From positions 10,735-20,013 of the forward strand of contig DKQD01000196.1 in assembly GCA_002474345.1 (NCBI GenBank): a stretch of DNA of 9,279 nucleotides. The letters are read 5' to 3'. Each line of letters opens with the position of its first letter. Positions within the stretch are counted from its first letter, which is position 1. Shown here piece after piece: positions 1 through 6,210 of this stretch. The DNA comes from Bacteriovoracaceae bacterium UBA7317. GTDB taxonomy: Bacteria > Bdellovibrionota > Bacteriovoracia > Bacteriovoracales > Bacteriovoracaceae. The translations under genes and the position numbers were made by a program. A model generated the notes under the pieces. It saw only the letters and a program-made list of their open reading frames with translations, did not search any database and was not told the DNA's origin.

Positions 1-705
1 TTTATTCATGGTGTAATGAATACAGATAACACTTCTATTGCGGGTGAAACTATAGATTTTGGACCTTGTGCTTTCATGGATACTTTTTCTCACGACAAAG
101 TTTTTAGCTCTATTGATCATCATGGTCGTTATAGCTATCACAATCAAGGAAATATTGCTCTTTGGAACCTTTCCTGTTTAGCTTCTTGTCTTGTCCCTTT
201 ATTAGGTCTTTCTAAAGAGGAAGCACAAAAAAAGTTTGAACCAGAGTTCGAAACTCTAACAACTTTTTTTAAAGATACCTGGAGGGGTGTGATGGCAAAA
301 AAAGTGGGGATTTTTAAGGCCACTTCAAAAGATGATGAACTTATTAACGAGTTGTTAAAACATCTTGAAGAAAATAAAATGGACTTCACAAATAGTTTTC
401 GTGATTTGCCTAAAAGTTTAGAAAATAAGGAAGAAATCTACCAAAAAATTAAAAAAAGGCTTGGGGAACAAAATGAACCTTTAGAAGAGGCCGTAAAGCT
501 AATGAATTCAGTCAATCCTTATATAATTCCCCGTAATCACCTTGTTGAAAGAGCAATTAATTTGTCTTTTAATAAAGATTATAGTTTTTTTAAAAGTATG
601 GTGGAAGCATTTAAGTTTCCCTTTGAAGAAAATCAAGCTAATGCTGACTTCACAATGCCCCCTAAACCCAATGAAATTGTCTATCAAACTTTTTGTGGTA
701 CTTGA
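1..705 (+). CDS. selO: Protein adenylyltransferase SelO (YdiU/UPF0061), C-terminal half, 5' end outside window
   Basis: This is the C-terminal 234 codons of a SelO pseudokinase-fold enzyme, which transfers AMP from ATP to Ser/Thr/Tyr of target proteins and is linked to redox stress. The frame is open from base 1, so the methionine at base 16 is internal and the true start lies upstream; E. coli SelO has 478 residues, so about half is missing. The first residues carry the family signature HGVMNTDN followed by GETIDFGPCAFMD. By alignment to E. coli SelO, Asp9 is the catalytic base (D246) and Asn10 and Asp19 are the magnesium ligands (N247, D256). The FSSIDHHGRYSY and IALWNLSCLA blocks also match the family. 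The protein ends TFCGT, the C-terminal cysteine motif common in bacterial SelO. The residue aligned with E. coli Cys272, partner of the C-terminal disulfide, is not cysteine here. The TGA stop is followed by an AT-rich spacer, and I see no clear terminator. Confidence 0.95.
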   Translation, partial: FIHGVMNTDNTSIAGETIDFGPCAFMDTFSHDKVFSSIDHHGRYSYHNQGNIALWNLSCLASCLVPLLGLSKEEAQKKFEPEFETLTTFFKDTWRGVMAKKVGIFKATSKDDELINELLKHLEENKMDFTNSFRDLPKSLENKEEIYQKIKKRLGEQNEPLEEAVKLMNSVNPYIIPRNHLVERAINLSFNKDYSFFKSMVEAFKFPFEENQANADFTMPPKPNEIVYQTFCGT

Positions 706-984
706 GGCATTATCCTTATTTAAGGCCCCTTTTGTCCTCTTAATGATTCTTATAGTGTTTTCATAAAGGTTGATAAAAAATTAACTAGTAATCAAAAAAA
801 TATATTGAATATTTTTATCTTTTTTATTTAATCTTATCAAATATTAGAATTTTGAAAAATTCAGGTTTTCAATAACCTTTATTGAAAAATCGTGATTTTT
901 GAAAAAAGATATTTATAAAAATTTAATTTTTTAAAACTGGAGTATTATTAGAAAGAAAAATTACCTTACCTTTTGTAAAGAAAA
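706..984. other. AT-rich intergenic spacer between selO and the 339-aa gene
   Basis: This 279-bp spacer has no convincing ORF on either strand. It is extremely AT-rich. Its main structure is a chain of short inverted repeats at 847-907, listed separately. There is no GC-rich hairpin with a T-run after selO, and no clear sigma-70 promoter with good spacing; TTGAAA boxes exist, but a matching -10 box at 16-18 bp is not obvious. The downstream start has only a weak AAAG in place of a Shine-Dalgarno sequence. Confidence 0.6.
847..907. repeat. Cluster of overlapping inverted repeats with four TTGAAAA heptamers
   Basis: Three inverted repeats lie almost end to end. Arms of 7 bp with a 2-nt centre occupy 847-862. 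Perfect 10-bp arms, TTTTCAATAA (866-875) and TTATTGAAAA (879-888), have a 3-nt centre. Arms of 7 bp, AAAAATC (885-891) and GATTTTT (894-900), have a 2-nt centre. The heptamer TTGAAAA occurs at 852-858, 882-888 and 899-905, and inverted at 866-872. The cluster ends about 80 bp before the next gene's start, where a regulator could bind. AT-rich DNA forms such palindromes by chance more often than average, so the function is unproven. Confidence 0.6.
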
Positions 985-2004
985 ATGAAAATTATACTTT
1001 GGGTTATTATATTTTCATCAACTTTTTCAATCTCTTTTTATTATGGAAGAGATATTTCCCAATTCATTACTTCAACGATTCAAAAGAAAGAGTCTTTTAA
1101 AGAGGCAGGAAAGGAGATTAATCAAAAAAGTAATAAAAATTTAGAAAATCAAAGTAAAGAAATCACTTTAAACAATAAAGCAGAAAACAACAGTAAAATA
1201 ACCTTGGCAAATAAAGAAGAAAAACTAATTGATCAAATGAGGTCTTCTCCGCAATATAAAGAAGTTCAAAAGAAAATGAGTAAAAGTGAAGCTTCAGGTT
1301 TTATTTATGATTTTATGACGAAAATAAATTTAGAAGACGGACCGTTTATGAACGCCTTAAATGATGAAATAGAGGAATCATTTTATAAAGAAGCAGAGAA
1401 AAACCCAGAAAAGCTTTTTAAGTCAATTGAAGAAAATATTGATAATTTTATGGGTTCACCTATCCAGCAGGCAGAATTGATGGACTATTTGACAAAGATC
1501 AATGGAATGGAAGAAAAGGCGAAAGAGGTTATTCTTAATAATTTGAACAAGAGAATACCCGAGCAGGAAATGAAATTAACCGATATTAAGACGCTTGAGG
1601 ATGAAAATAAATTCTTCAGCGCTGATCCCAAAGAGATCGCTTATAAAATGAAGTTCGCATCTCTTATTTCTGTCGCTGAAAATCAAGAGGAAGAGAAGAA
1701 ATTAACAATGGATGTTTTTAATAGGCAGAAGAATAAAAATATTCAAAGAGATATTGCAAGTGTCTATCTCAAAAAAAATCCTACCAAAGCAAATAATTTT
1801 GTAGATGATATTGGTCTTAAAAAAGCCAATAATTTAGTCCCTTCCAACATTGAAATTGAAGATAACGGTAATGGAGAATATACTTTTATAAAACTAATTG
1901 AACCAAAAAAAAAGGAGGAGCCTGAAGATCCTGAAAATCCTGAAAATCCTTCTGAAATTGAGGTCCCAGGTAATAATGAAAACCCTCAAGATCTAAAAGA
2001 TTAA
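985..2004 (+). CDS. Hypothetical membrane-anchored or secreted helical protein with Pro/Glu/Asn tail
   Basis: I do not recognise this 339-aa protein. Residues 1-20 (KIILWVIIFSSTFSISFYY) form one hydrophobic segment after a lysine, so it is either a signal peptide or, since no AxA-type cleavage site or lipobox is evident, an uncleaved inner-membrane anchor with the rest in the periplasm. Residues 30-80 are Lys/Glu/Asn/Gln-rich and likely a flexible or coiled linker. Residues 80-285 are strongly charged and predicted helical. Residues from about 311 are an acidic, proline-rich low-complexity tail built on PEDPENPENP. There is no cysteine, catalytic signature or repeat of a known family. The ATG has only a weak upstream AAAG, and no better in-frame start is visible. 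It stands alone, with a 279-bp leader holding inverted repeats and 85 bp to the next gene. Coding looks sound from length and amino-acid composition. Confidence 0.8.
   Translation: MKIILWVIIFSSTFSISFYYGRDISQFITSTIQKKESFKEAGKEINQKSNKNLENQSKEITLNNKAENNSKITLANKEEKLIDQMRSSPQYKEVQKKMSKSEASGFIYDFMTKINLEDGPFMNALNDEIEESFYKEAEKNPEKLFKSIEENIDNFMGSPIQQAELMDYLTKINGMEEKAKEVILNNLNKRIPEQEMKLTDIKTLEDENKFFSADPKEIAYKMKFASLISVAENQEEEKKLTMDVFNRQKNKNIQRDIASVYLKKNPTKANNFVDDIGLKKANNLVPSNIEIEDNGNGEYTFIKLIEPKKKEEPEDPENPENPSEIEVPGNNENPQDLKD
1921..1950 (+). repeat. Tandem 9-bp coding repeat (Pro-Glu-Asp/Asn)
   Basis: Three direct copies of CCTGAA(G/A)AT run from 1921 to 1947, followed by a further CCT. They encode PEDPENPENP in the tail of the 339-aa protein. 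The unit is in frame, so copy-number change by slippage would lengthen or shorten the tail without breaking the gene. Confidence 0.85.
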
Positions 2005-2089
2005 TTACAGACCTTGAAAAAACCTTTATTGTATTCAAATCACAACGATCCGATTATAAATATTAAAAGTAATAAGATAGATAAAGAGT

Positions 2090-2716
2090 GTGGATGTGAT
2101 CTGTATGAACTATAACTTGTTAAGGAGCGTCTTACCTTTTTCCATTTGCAAAAAATTGAAAAATGAGGTTTTAAAAATTGTTGAAACTATTGAGGCGCCC
2201 GAAGAATTATCTGTTTTTACCACTAAAAGTAATAATGCAAGAGACTCATATTTTTATAATTCATTTGATAAAATAGCCATTTTTTTCGAGGAGGAAGCAG
2301 TTTCTAATGATAGATTGAAATATTCGAAATTAGAGTCTACTAATAAAATAGGTCATGGACTGCATTTACAAAATGATATTTTTAGAGATTTTTCTTTTTC
2401 TAGAGAAGTAAAATCTCTCATAAAAAAATTTGGTTTTAGTGGGGTCGATGTTGTTCAATCAATGGTCATCTTTAAAAATCCAAAGTTTGGTGGCGAGGTT
2501 AAGCCTCATCAAGATCAAACTTATCTGTATAGTTACCCTAATACCATAAAAGGGTTATGGATTCCTCTTGAAGAGTCAAAAAAAGAAAATGGGTGTTTAT
2601 GGGTTCTCCCTTCCAAGGAAGAACATTTGTTAAAAGAAAGATATATAAGAAGGAAAGGTCAAACTTTTGTTGAAAAAGTAAATGACGTCTTTTGGGATAA
2701 TGACGATTCCTCTTAA
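2090..2716 (+). CDS. Phytanoyl-CoA dioxygenase (PHYHD1-like) protein, C-terminally truncated, probably inactive
   Basis: This belongs to the Fe(II)/2-oxoglutarate dioxygenase family PhyH, close to the PHYHD1 type. Matching blocks in order are NKIGHGLH (86-92), VVQSMVIFKNPKFGGEV (121-137), the iron-binding HxD at His140-Asp142 in KPHQDQTYLY, and GLWIPLEESKKENGCLWVLP (155-174). PHYHD1 proteins are about 280-290 aa; this one stops at 208, just before the strand and block (HGxxxHKSxxNxSxxSRxAY) that supply the third iron ligand His and the 2-oxoglutarate-binding Arg. I looked for that block in the other frames just downstream and did not find it, so a deletion is more likely than a single frameshift. 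The start is GTG at 2090 or ATG at 2105; an in-frame stop just upstream prevents extension, leaving the N terminus about 10 residues shorter than usual. It is probably a decaying gene or an inactive remnant. Confidence 0.8.
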   Translation: MDVICMNYNLLRSVLPFSICKKLKNEVLKIVETIEAPEELSVFTTKSNNARDSYFYNSFDKIAIFFEEEAVSNDRLKYSKLESTNKIGHGLHLQNDIFRDFSFSREVKSLIKKFGFSGVDVVQSMVIFKNPKFGGEVKPHQDQTYLYSYPNTIKGLWIPLEESKKENGCLWVLPSKEEHLLKERYIRRKGQTFVEKVNDVFWDNDDSS

Positions 2717-2992
2717 TAGTTAACTGTTTTTTTCTAAATAACTCTTTTAATAAGCTACCTATAATTAAGAACATATTTAAAGCGTTTGAAAATAAACTTT
2801 TCACTTTGTAAAAATAATAATCTAAATGAAAAGATTGATTAAAAAAGTATGGGAGGCACATCTTTTTTGGGTATTCTAAAATTAAAACCTGAGAAAAAAA
2901 GTCTTGAAAGAGAATTAATTCTTCATTAATTGAGCATCGCTTGTGAAGCTCTAAAACGGAAGCTACAATATTCTAAACAAAGGGGGCTAGCA
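2717..2992. other. Spacer with possible decayed coding sequence
   Basis: This stretch separates the truncated dioxygenase from the small ORF. A T-run at 2727-2734 follows the short palindrome AGTTAACT, a weak terminator candidate at best. From 2849 a frame reads MGGTSFLGILKLKPEKKSL and on to a TAA at 2927-2929; the same frame then continues directly into the small ORF with coding-like residues (SIACEALKRKLQYSKQR). Another ATG at 2826, in a different frame, reads MKRLIKKVWEAHLFW before stopping. This pattern suggests an eroded gene broken by a stop and perhaps a frameshift. No complete gene is visible. Confidence 0.4.
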
Positions 2993-3199
2993 TTGGAAAC
3001 CCATAAAATTGAGCTAACTGATTACGAAATTCTCTATATACATCATGCACTCTCTATTTGGGAGCAAGAAAGGACGAGCTTTCTCAGTCAGGAGGCTTTT
3101 GAGGCGAAAGAAAAAATTGTTAGGCATATCAAAAAAAAATTTCCGGATATGGCCTCTGTTTCAGAAAGAATCAACGAATTTAAAGAAAAACAGCAGTAA
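2993..3199 (+). CDS. Small hypothetical protein, 68 aa, possibly the surviving end of a broken gene
   Basis: I do not recognise this small protein. The chosen start is TTG at 2993 because AAAGGGGG (2979-2986) sits a few bases upstream and resembles a Shine-Dalgarno sequence. The same frame is open back to TTG at 2930 (89 aa), directly after an in-frame TAA, with no ribosome site there. The product is charged and predicted all-helical: LTDYEILYIHHALSIWEQER, then an acidic/basic helix KEKIVRHIKKKF. It has no signal peptide or membrane segment. Its stop lies 2 bp from the stop of the convergent secreted-protein gene. It may be an intact small gene or the C-terminal remnant of a larger one whose earlier part is seen, with a stop, in the preceding spacer. 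Confidence 0.5.
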   Translation: METHKIELTDYEILYIHHALSIWEQERTSFLSQEAFEAKEKIVRHIKKKFPDMASVSERINEFKEKQQ

Positions 3200-3201
3200 A
3201 G

Positions 3202-4311
3202 CTAATCTTTAAAGAGCCTAAAATGAAGTTTATATTTCCATGAACTAAACTGACCGGATCCTTGATAAGTTTTAAAAAATTGAAATATATCATCTTCTAA
3301 AAATAATGTTTCTAGCTTTCTGGGAGAATAGATAAGACTCTCGTTAATAAGGCGGTCATCATTATTTAGTGCCAAAAGAGATTCCGATAATTTTTGGACT
3401 TCTTTTCTTAAGGCAACAGAAGTTGCAGAGGATATAACACCTCCAATTCCTCCTCCAGCGTAAAGGCCGTACGCACTTGCCGCTAAGGGAAGGATGGCCT
3501 GACTTATTTTTTGCATTTCTTTAATATCATCACCATCAGATTCGATAATAGAAAAGTCCACAATAAGATGTTTATGAGGTGCCTGGAAACCAACTTCTTT
3601 AGTTGGGAAAATAACTCTATCAGTTGCGCTTAAAAAGAAAGATTGACCAGCACTTAGGCCTTTATAAATATCTGTAACTCTACCGACCGTTGTCGCTCCA
3701 TCAGTCGTATAGAAGAAAAAGTAGATATCATCTTTCATAAACTCATCTTTGGCATCTAAAACCTCAAGTTGATAAGCATGAAGAGCCATTCTTGGCATTT
3801 TTAAGTTTCTGCTTTCTGAATCACTGCTAAGGGGTCTTCGAATTTCTGCTTCTTTATTTTCTAAATTTTTTCTATCATTAGAGTTCTCTTTGTTTTCTTC
3901 TTTTTTGCGTTTATAAGCCGCCCTTAAATCAAAGGACCAATCTGAGAAATCCCCGTTACTACCAACGGGCCCAAGAAAAGTGCTTTCTTCCTCCTTAATT
4001 GCTCTGTCGCTTTCATTGTCTTCGCGAAGAGAAAAAAGCTCGTTAGAACCCATCTTTTCAGTTGCGTTCCATTTATCTAAGACCTTTTGCAAATATTTAT
4101 GAGAGATGTCTTGTTTTTTAAGAACTTCCACCATTTGTTTAAGGAACTTATTTTTTATGAGTTTTTTATTTTTTTCGAAGTGGGGGTTAAGGATTATGTC
4201 TATCGCCATTAAGGTCATCGGTAAGGCCTTTGACTTTTCTACAGCTGACGTATTAGAGGAACTAAAAGAGAAAATTGTTACGAGAAGAAAAAGAGCGGCT
4301 AGTTTTTTCAT
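3202..4311 (-). CDS. Secreted protein with C2-like beta domain and Gly/Ala-rich segment, function unknown
   Basis: The start is the ATG at 4311 (369 aa), preceded by GGAGGT about 10 nt upstream; a longer frame to 4350 begins before that ribosome site and is unlikely. Residues 1-23 are a clear signal peptide (MKKLAALFLLVTIFSFSSS, cleavage near SNTSA-V), so the protein is exported; there is no lipobox cysteine. Residues 28-85 look helical, 95-175 are Asp/Glu/Lys/Asn-rich and probably disordered. Residues 176-260 read as beta strands with acidic loops: LDAKDEFMKDDIYFFF, then VDFSIIESDGDD. A hydrophobic Gly/Ala-rich stretch follows (272-302), then NNDDRLI and a final strand region. This order resembles C2-like secreted bacterial domains with acidic, possibly calcium-binding loops, but the assignment is an inference. 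The motif GSNGDFSDWSFDLR (117-130) is echoed by GSGQFSSWKYKLHFR (351-365). It is transcribed divergently from the aquaporin. Confidence 0.85.
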   Translation of the reverse strand: MKKLAALFLLVTIFSFSSSNTSAVEKSKALPMTLMAIDIILNPHFEKNKKLIKNKFLKQMVEVLKKQDISHKYLQKVLDKWNATEKMGSNELFSLREDNESDRAIKEEESTFLGPVGSNGDFSDWSFDLRAAYKRKKEENKENSNDRKNLENKEAEIRRPLSSDSESRNLKMPRMALHAYQLEVLDAKDEFMKDDIYFFFYTTDGATTVGRVTDIYKGLSAGQSFFLSATDRVIFPTKEVGFQAPHKHLIVDFSIIESDGDDIKEMQKISQAILPLAASAYGLYAGGGIGGVISSATSVALRKEVQKLSESLLALNNDDRLINESLIYSPRKLETLFLEDDIFQFFKTYQGSGQFSSWKYKLHFRLFKD

Positions 4312-4572
4312 CTTTTTATGACCTCCACTTAAATTAGACCAAGAGCACAATACTGAATTTTGGGAACAATAATCTAAATAGTGCTCTTAGGCAAAGGGAA
4401 GTTTTCTTTAGGGAAGCTAATACATGTTGAATTAACAAATAAACAACAAATTACACTTATTCGTAACAAACTTTAAAAAAAAATGTGCTATGCATAATAA
4501 GTCTGCCGTGATAAAAGCTTACTAAGTTTTTATTGTTTAGTCAGAGTGATTTAATTCTTATTAGGTGAAGCT
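4312..4572. promoter_or_regulatory. Divergent intergenic region for the secreted protein and the aquaporin
   Basis: This 261-bp spacer must hold the promoters of both flanking genes, which point away from each other. On the minus side, GGAGGT serves the secreted-protein gene. On the plus side, AGGTGA (4563-4568) lies 5 nt before the aquaporin ATG. A possible -10 box CATAAT at 4493-4498 lies in TATGCATAAT, but its -35 partner is poor. An 8-bp inverted repeat (4341-4388) lies close to the secreted-protein start. No ORF of note is present. Confidence 0.5.
4341..4388. repeat. Inverted repeat AAGAGCAC / GTGCTCTT
   Basis: AAGAGCAC at 4341-4348 is perfectly repeated in inverse at 4381-4388 with 32 nt between; one mismatch outward the pairing adds a further C-G. 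It lies 30-77 bases upstream of the minus-strand ATG, so it could be a long-loop hairpin in the 5' leader of that mRNA or paired half-sites of a regulator. There is no T-run, so a terminator is unlikely. Confidence 0.5.
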
Positions 4573-5262
4573 ATGAAAGTTAAACATGTTTTTCCTCAAT
4601 ATATTAGCGAGTTTATTGGAACATTTTTTCTTATTTTCTTTGGGTGTGGTTCAATGATTTTGGCCGAGGTAAACCCAAATTATGCAGGTTCTTTTGTACC
4701 CATTATTTGGGGGGGAAGTGTTTCTATTATGATTTATGCTCTTGGTCATATATCGGGAGCCCACTTTAACCCTGCTGTTACCATTGCCTTTTGGAGTGTA
4801 AGAAGGTTTCCTGGAAAGAGGGTTGGAGGCTACCTCCTTTCCCAATCTTTGGGCGCAGTTCTTGCTTCTTCTGTTCATTTTTTAATTTGGGGAGCTTCTC
4901 ACCAGTTTGGAGCTACTGAGTTCAGTGTATCAATGGGAGTAGGCTTTTTAGTTGAAGTTATTTTAAGTTTTGCCTTAATGTTTGTCATTATTAGTGTTGC
5001 GACTGATTCAAGAGCGGTTGGTGAATTGGCCGGGATTGCTATAGGCTCAACTGTGGCCCTTTGTGCTTTTGTTGGTGGACCTCTTACAAATGCTTCGATG
5101 AATCCTGCAAGGTCACTGGGGCCCGCTCTTTTTTCTGGCGGGATATTAGAAGTTTGGCCTTATTTTTTGGCCCCAGTATTGGGTACTTTAATGGGTGCTA
5201 AGGTCTATGAGTGGATAAGGTGTCAAAAGGATCAAGAGTCAGATGGGCCTGGTTGTTGCTAA
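4573..5262 (+). CDS. Aquaporin of the MIP family, NIP-like (aquaglyceroporin or metalloid channel)
   Basis: This 229-aa inner-membrane channel has the six membrane segments and two half-helices of the MIP family. Both NPA boxes are intact: HFNPAVT (64-70) and SMNPARS (175-181). Aligned to E. coli AqpZ, the aromatic/arginine filter is Trp46 (F43), Ala165 (H174), Ala174 (T183) and Arg180 (R189). AqpZ is F-H-T-R and water-selective; W-A-A-R is close to the W-V-A-R of plant NIP channels, which pass glycerol, ammonia and uncharged metalloid acids. The block VATDSRAVGELAGIAIGSTV and SMNPARSLGPAL also read like NIPs. From this I infer a wider pore than AqpZ; the actual substrate is unknown and no arsenic genes are adjacent. 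The tail ends GPGCC, an unusual double cysteine. AGGTGA lies 5 nt before the ATG. Its stop overlaps the convergent lipoprotein stop by 4 bp. Confidence 0.93.
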   Translation: MKVKHVFPQYISEFIGTFFLIFFGCGSMILAEVNPNYAGSFVPIIWGGSVSIMIYALGHISGAHFNPAVTIAFWSVRRFPGKRVGGYLLSQSLGAVLASSVHFLIWGASHQFGATEFSVSMGVGFLVEVILSFALMFVIISVATDSRAVGELAGIAIGSTVALCAFVGGPLTNASMNPARSLGPALFSGGILEVWPYFLAPVLGTLMGAKVYEWIRCQKDQESDGPGCC

Positions 5263-6071
5263 AGCAGACTTCCATAAATTGCGTCAGGTGTGGAATCAGA
5301 GTAATCGTCATAATCAGTAAGAGAGCCATCGTGTGCCATATCGAAAACGTGCCAGTATTTTCCACTCGTCGCTTTCCCCGGATAGCTTTTAATAAAATCA
5401 CCATTTTTATAGACTTTAACTTCCATGTCAGTGTCGAATGAAGCATCCATTAAGTAGTTTGCAACATAATAGCGCCAATTTCTTTGTTCATAATAGCTAG
5501 TTGATCCATTCTCAAATTTTATAGTAACTGTTTCTGGACCGTCTCCTGATTGGTCATCTACATCTAAACTGGCGCGCGAGGAATCATTGCTGTCAGTTTT
5601 TTGTCCGTAATAAATATGGTATGTTGAATTCTCTCCATGTGGAACGTACAGGTGACTATCAAGGTCCTTCGGAGTCGAGCCCCAAGTTAGGATTATTGCA
5701 ATTCGATTTGTCGCATCCTCTGCTTCGAGGAGGGGAATTGTTTTGGTATTTGAACCACTCTTTATGGAGATATTTATATTTTGGGAAGCAAAGTCTTCAT
5801 GGCTAACCGAAAAGGAATGGGTGCCTATAGAGAGCTTATCAGAAAATGAAAAATTTCCTGATAAATCACTATCTACAGTGGCACCGTTGTATAAATGTGT
5901 AACTCTAGCACCTGCTACAATTGCGTCCGATGTAGAGCCATTTATGATTGTACCTGTTAAAGTACCTTTACTTTGAAAGTTTAGTTCTGATTTACCACAG
6001 GCAAAAAAAAGGAGAAAAAGACCATAGACTCCAATAAAAAAAATACTTTGAAAAAGCTGAGTTTTCTTCAT
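5259..6071 (-). CDS. Lipoprotein with CarboxypepD_reg-like and DUF2135/YfaP-like domains
   Basis: This 270-aa protein begins with a lipoprotein signal (MKKTQLFQS, a hydrophobic run, then LFFAC with Cys25 as the lipidated residue), followed by GKSEL, so it is probably anchored in the outer membrane or cell surface. Residues 36-115 (GTLTGTIINGST, AGARVTHLYNG, DLSGNFSFSDKL, GTHSFSVSHEDF) match the beta-sandwich carboxypeptidase regulatory-like fold. Residues 124-245 (ILTWGSTPKDLDSHLYVP, YHIYYG, ASLDVDDQSGDGPETVTIK, YYVANY) match the DUF2135/YfaP type, found in surface or secreted proteins and probably metal- or ligand-binding through its many acidic residues. The last 20 residues are Asp/Ser/Tyr-rich. 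TGAGGA sits 3 nt before the ATG. It follows the HD-GYP gene on the same strand after 139 bp, so it probably has its own promoter. No enzyme activity is evident. Confidence 0.9.
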   Translation of the reverse strand: MKKTQLFQSIFFIGVYGLFLLFFACGKSELNFQSKGTLTGTIINGSTSDAIVAGARVTHLYNGATVDSDLSGNFSFSDKLSIGTHSFSVSHEDFASQNINISIKSGSNTKTIPLLEAEDATNRIAIILTWGSTPKDLDSHLYVPHGENSTYHIYYGQKTDSNDSSRASLDVDDQSGDGPETVTIKFENGSTSYYEQRNWRYYVANYLMDASFDTDMEVKVYKNGDFIKSYPGKATSGKYWHVFDMAHDGSLTDYDDYSDSTPDAIYGSLL

Positions 6072-6210
6072 AAATCCTCAATAATCTTTTAATTCTTTAA
6101 TATATATTTTTACAATATTAAATATAATTTGTTAGAAATCGTTTTTACTAGAAAAAAATAGGTGAGTGTGTTTAATTTTAACATTTGATTTAGTTGATAG
6201 GGATAGACGG

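Noticed and set aside
542..766. 74-aa plus-strand ORF overlapping the end of selO
   Set aside because: It is an out-of-frame shadow of the well-supported selO frame, with no ribosome site and an unstructured hydrophobic product.
770..840. Long-range inverted repeat TTGATAA (770-776) and TTATCAA (834-840) as a terminator or attachment site
   Set aside because: The arms are short, purely AT-rich with a 57-nt spacer, and such pairs are expected by chance.
2005..2089. Sigma-70 promoter ahead of the dioxygenase (TTGTAT ... GATTAT)
   Set aside because: The -10 box matches only 4 of 6 positions and several similar alternatives exist in this AT-rich DNA, so no specific site can be supported.
2538..2861. 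107-aa minus-strand ORF opposite the dioxygenase end
   Set aside because: Most of its matching length is antisense to conserved PhyH motifs, and the rest covers the AT-rich spacer. The composition (Phe/Leu/Lys-rich) is typical of antisense AT-rich DNA.
4312..4350. Longer start for the secreted protein at 4350, adding 13 residues
   Set aside because: The ATG at 4311 has GGAGGT at good distance and begins a textbook signal peptide; the extension would put the ribosome site inside the gene and spoil the signal peptide.
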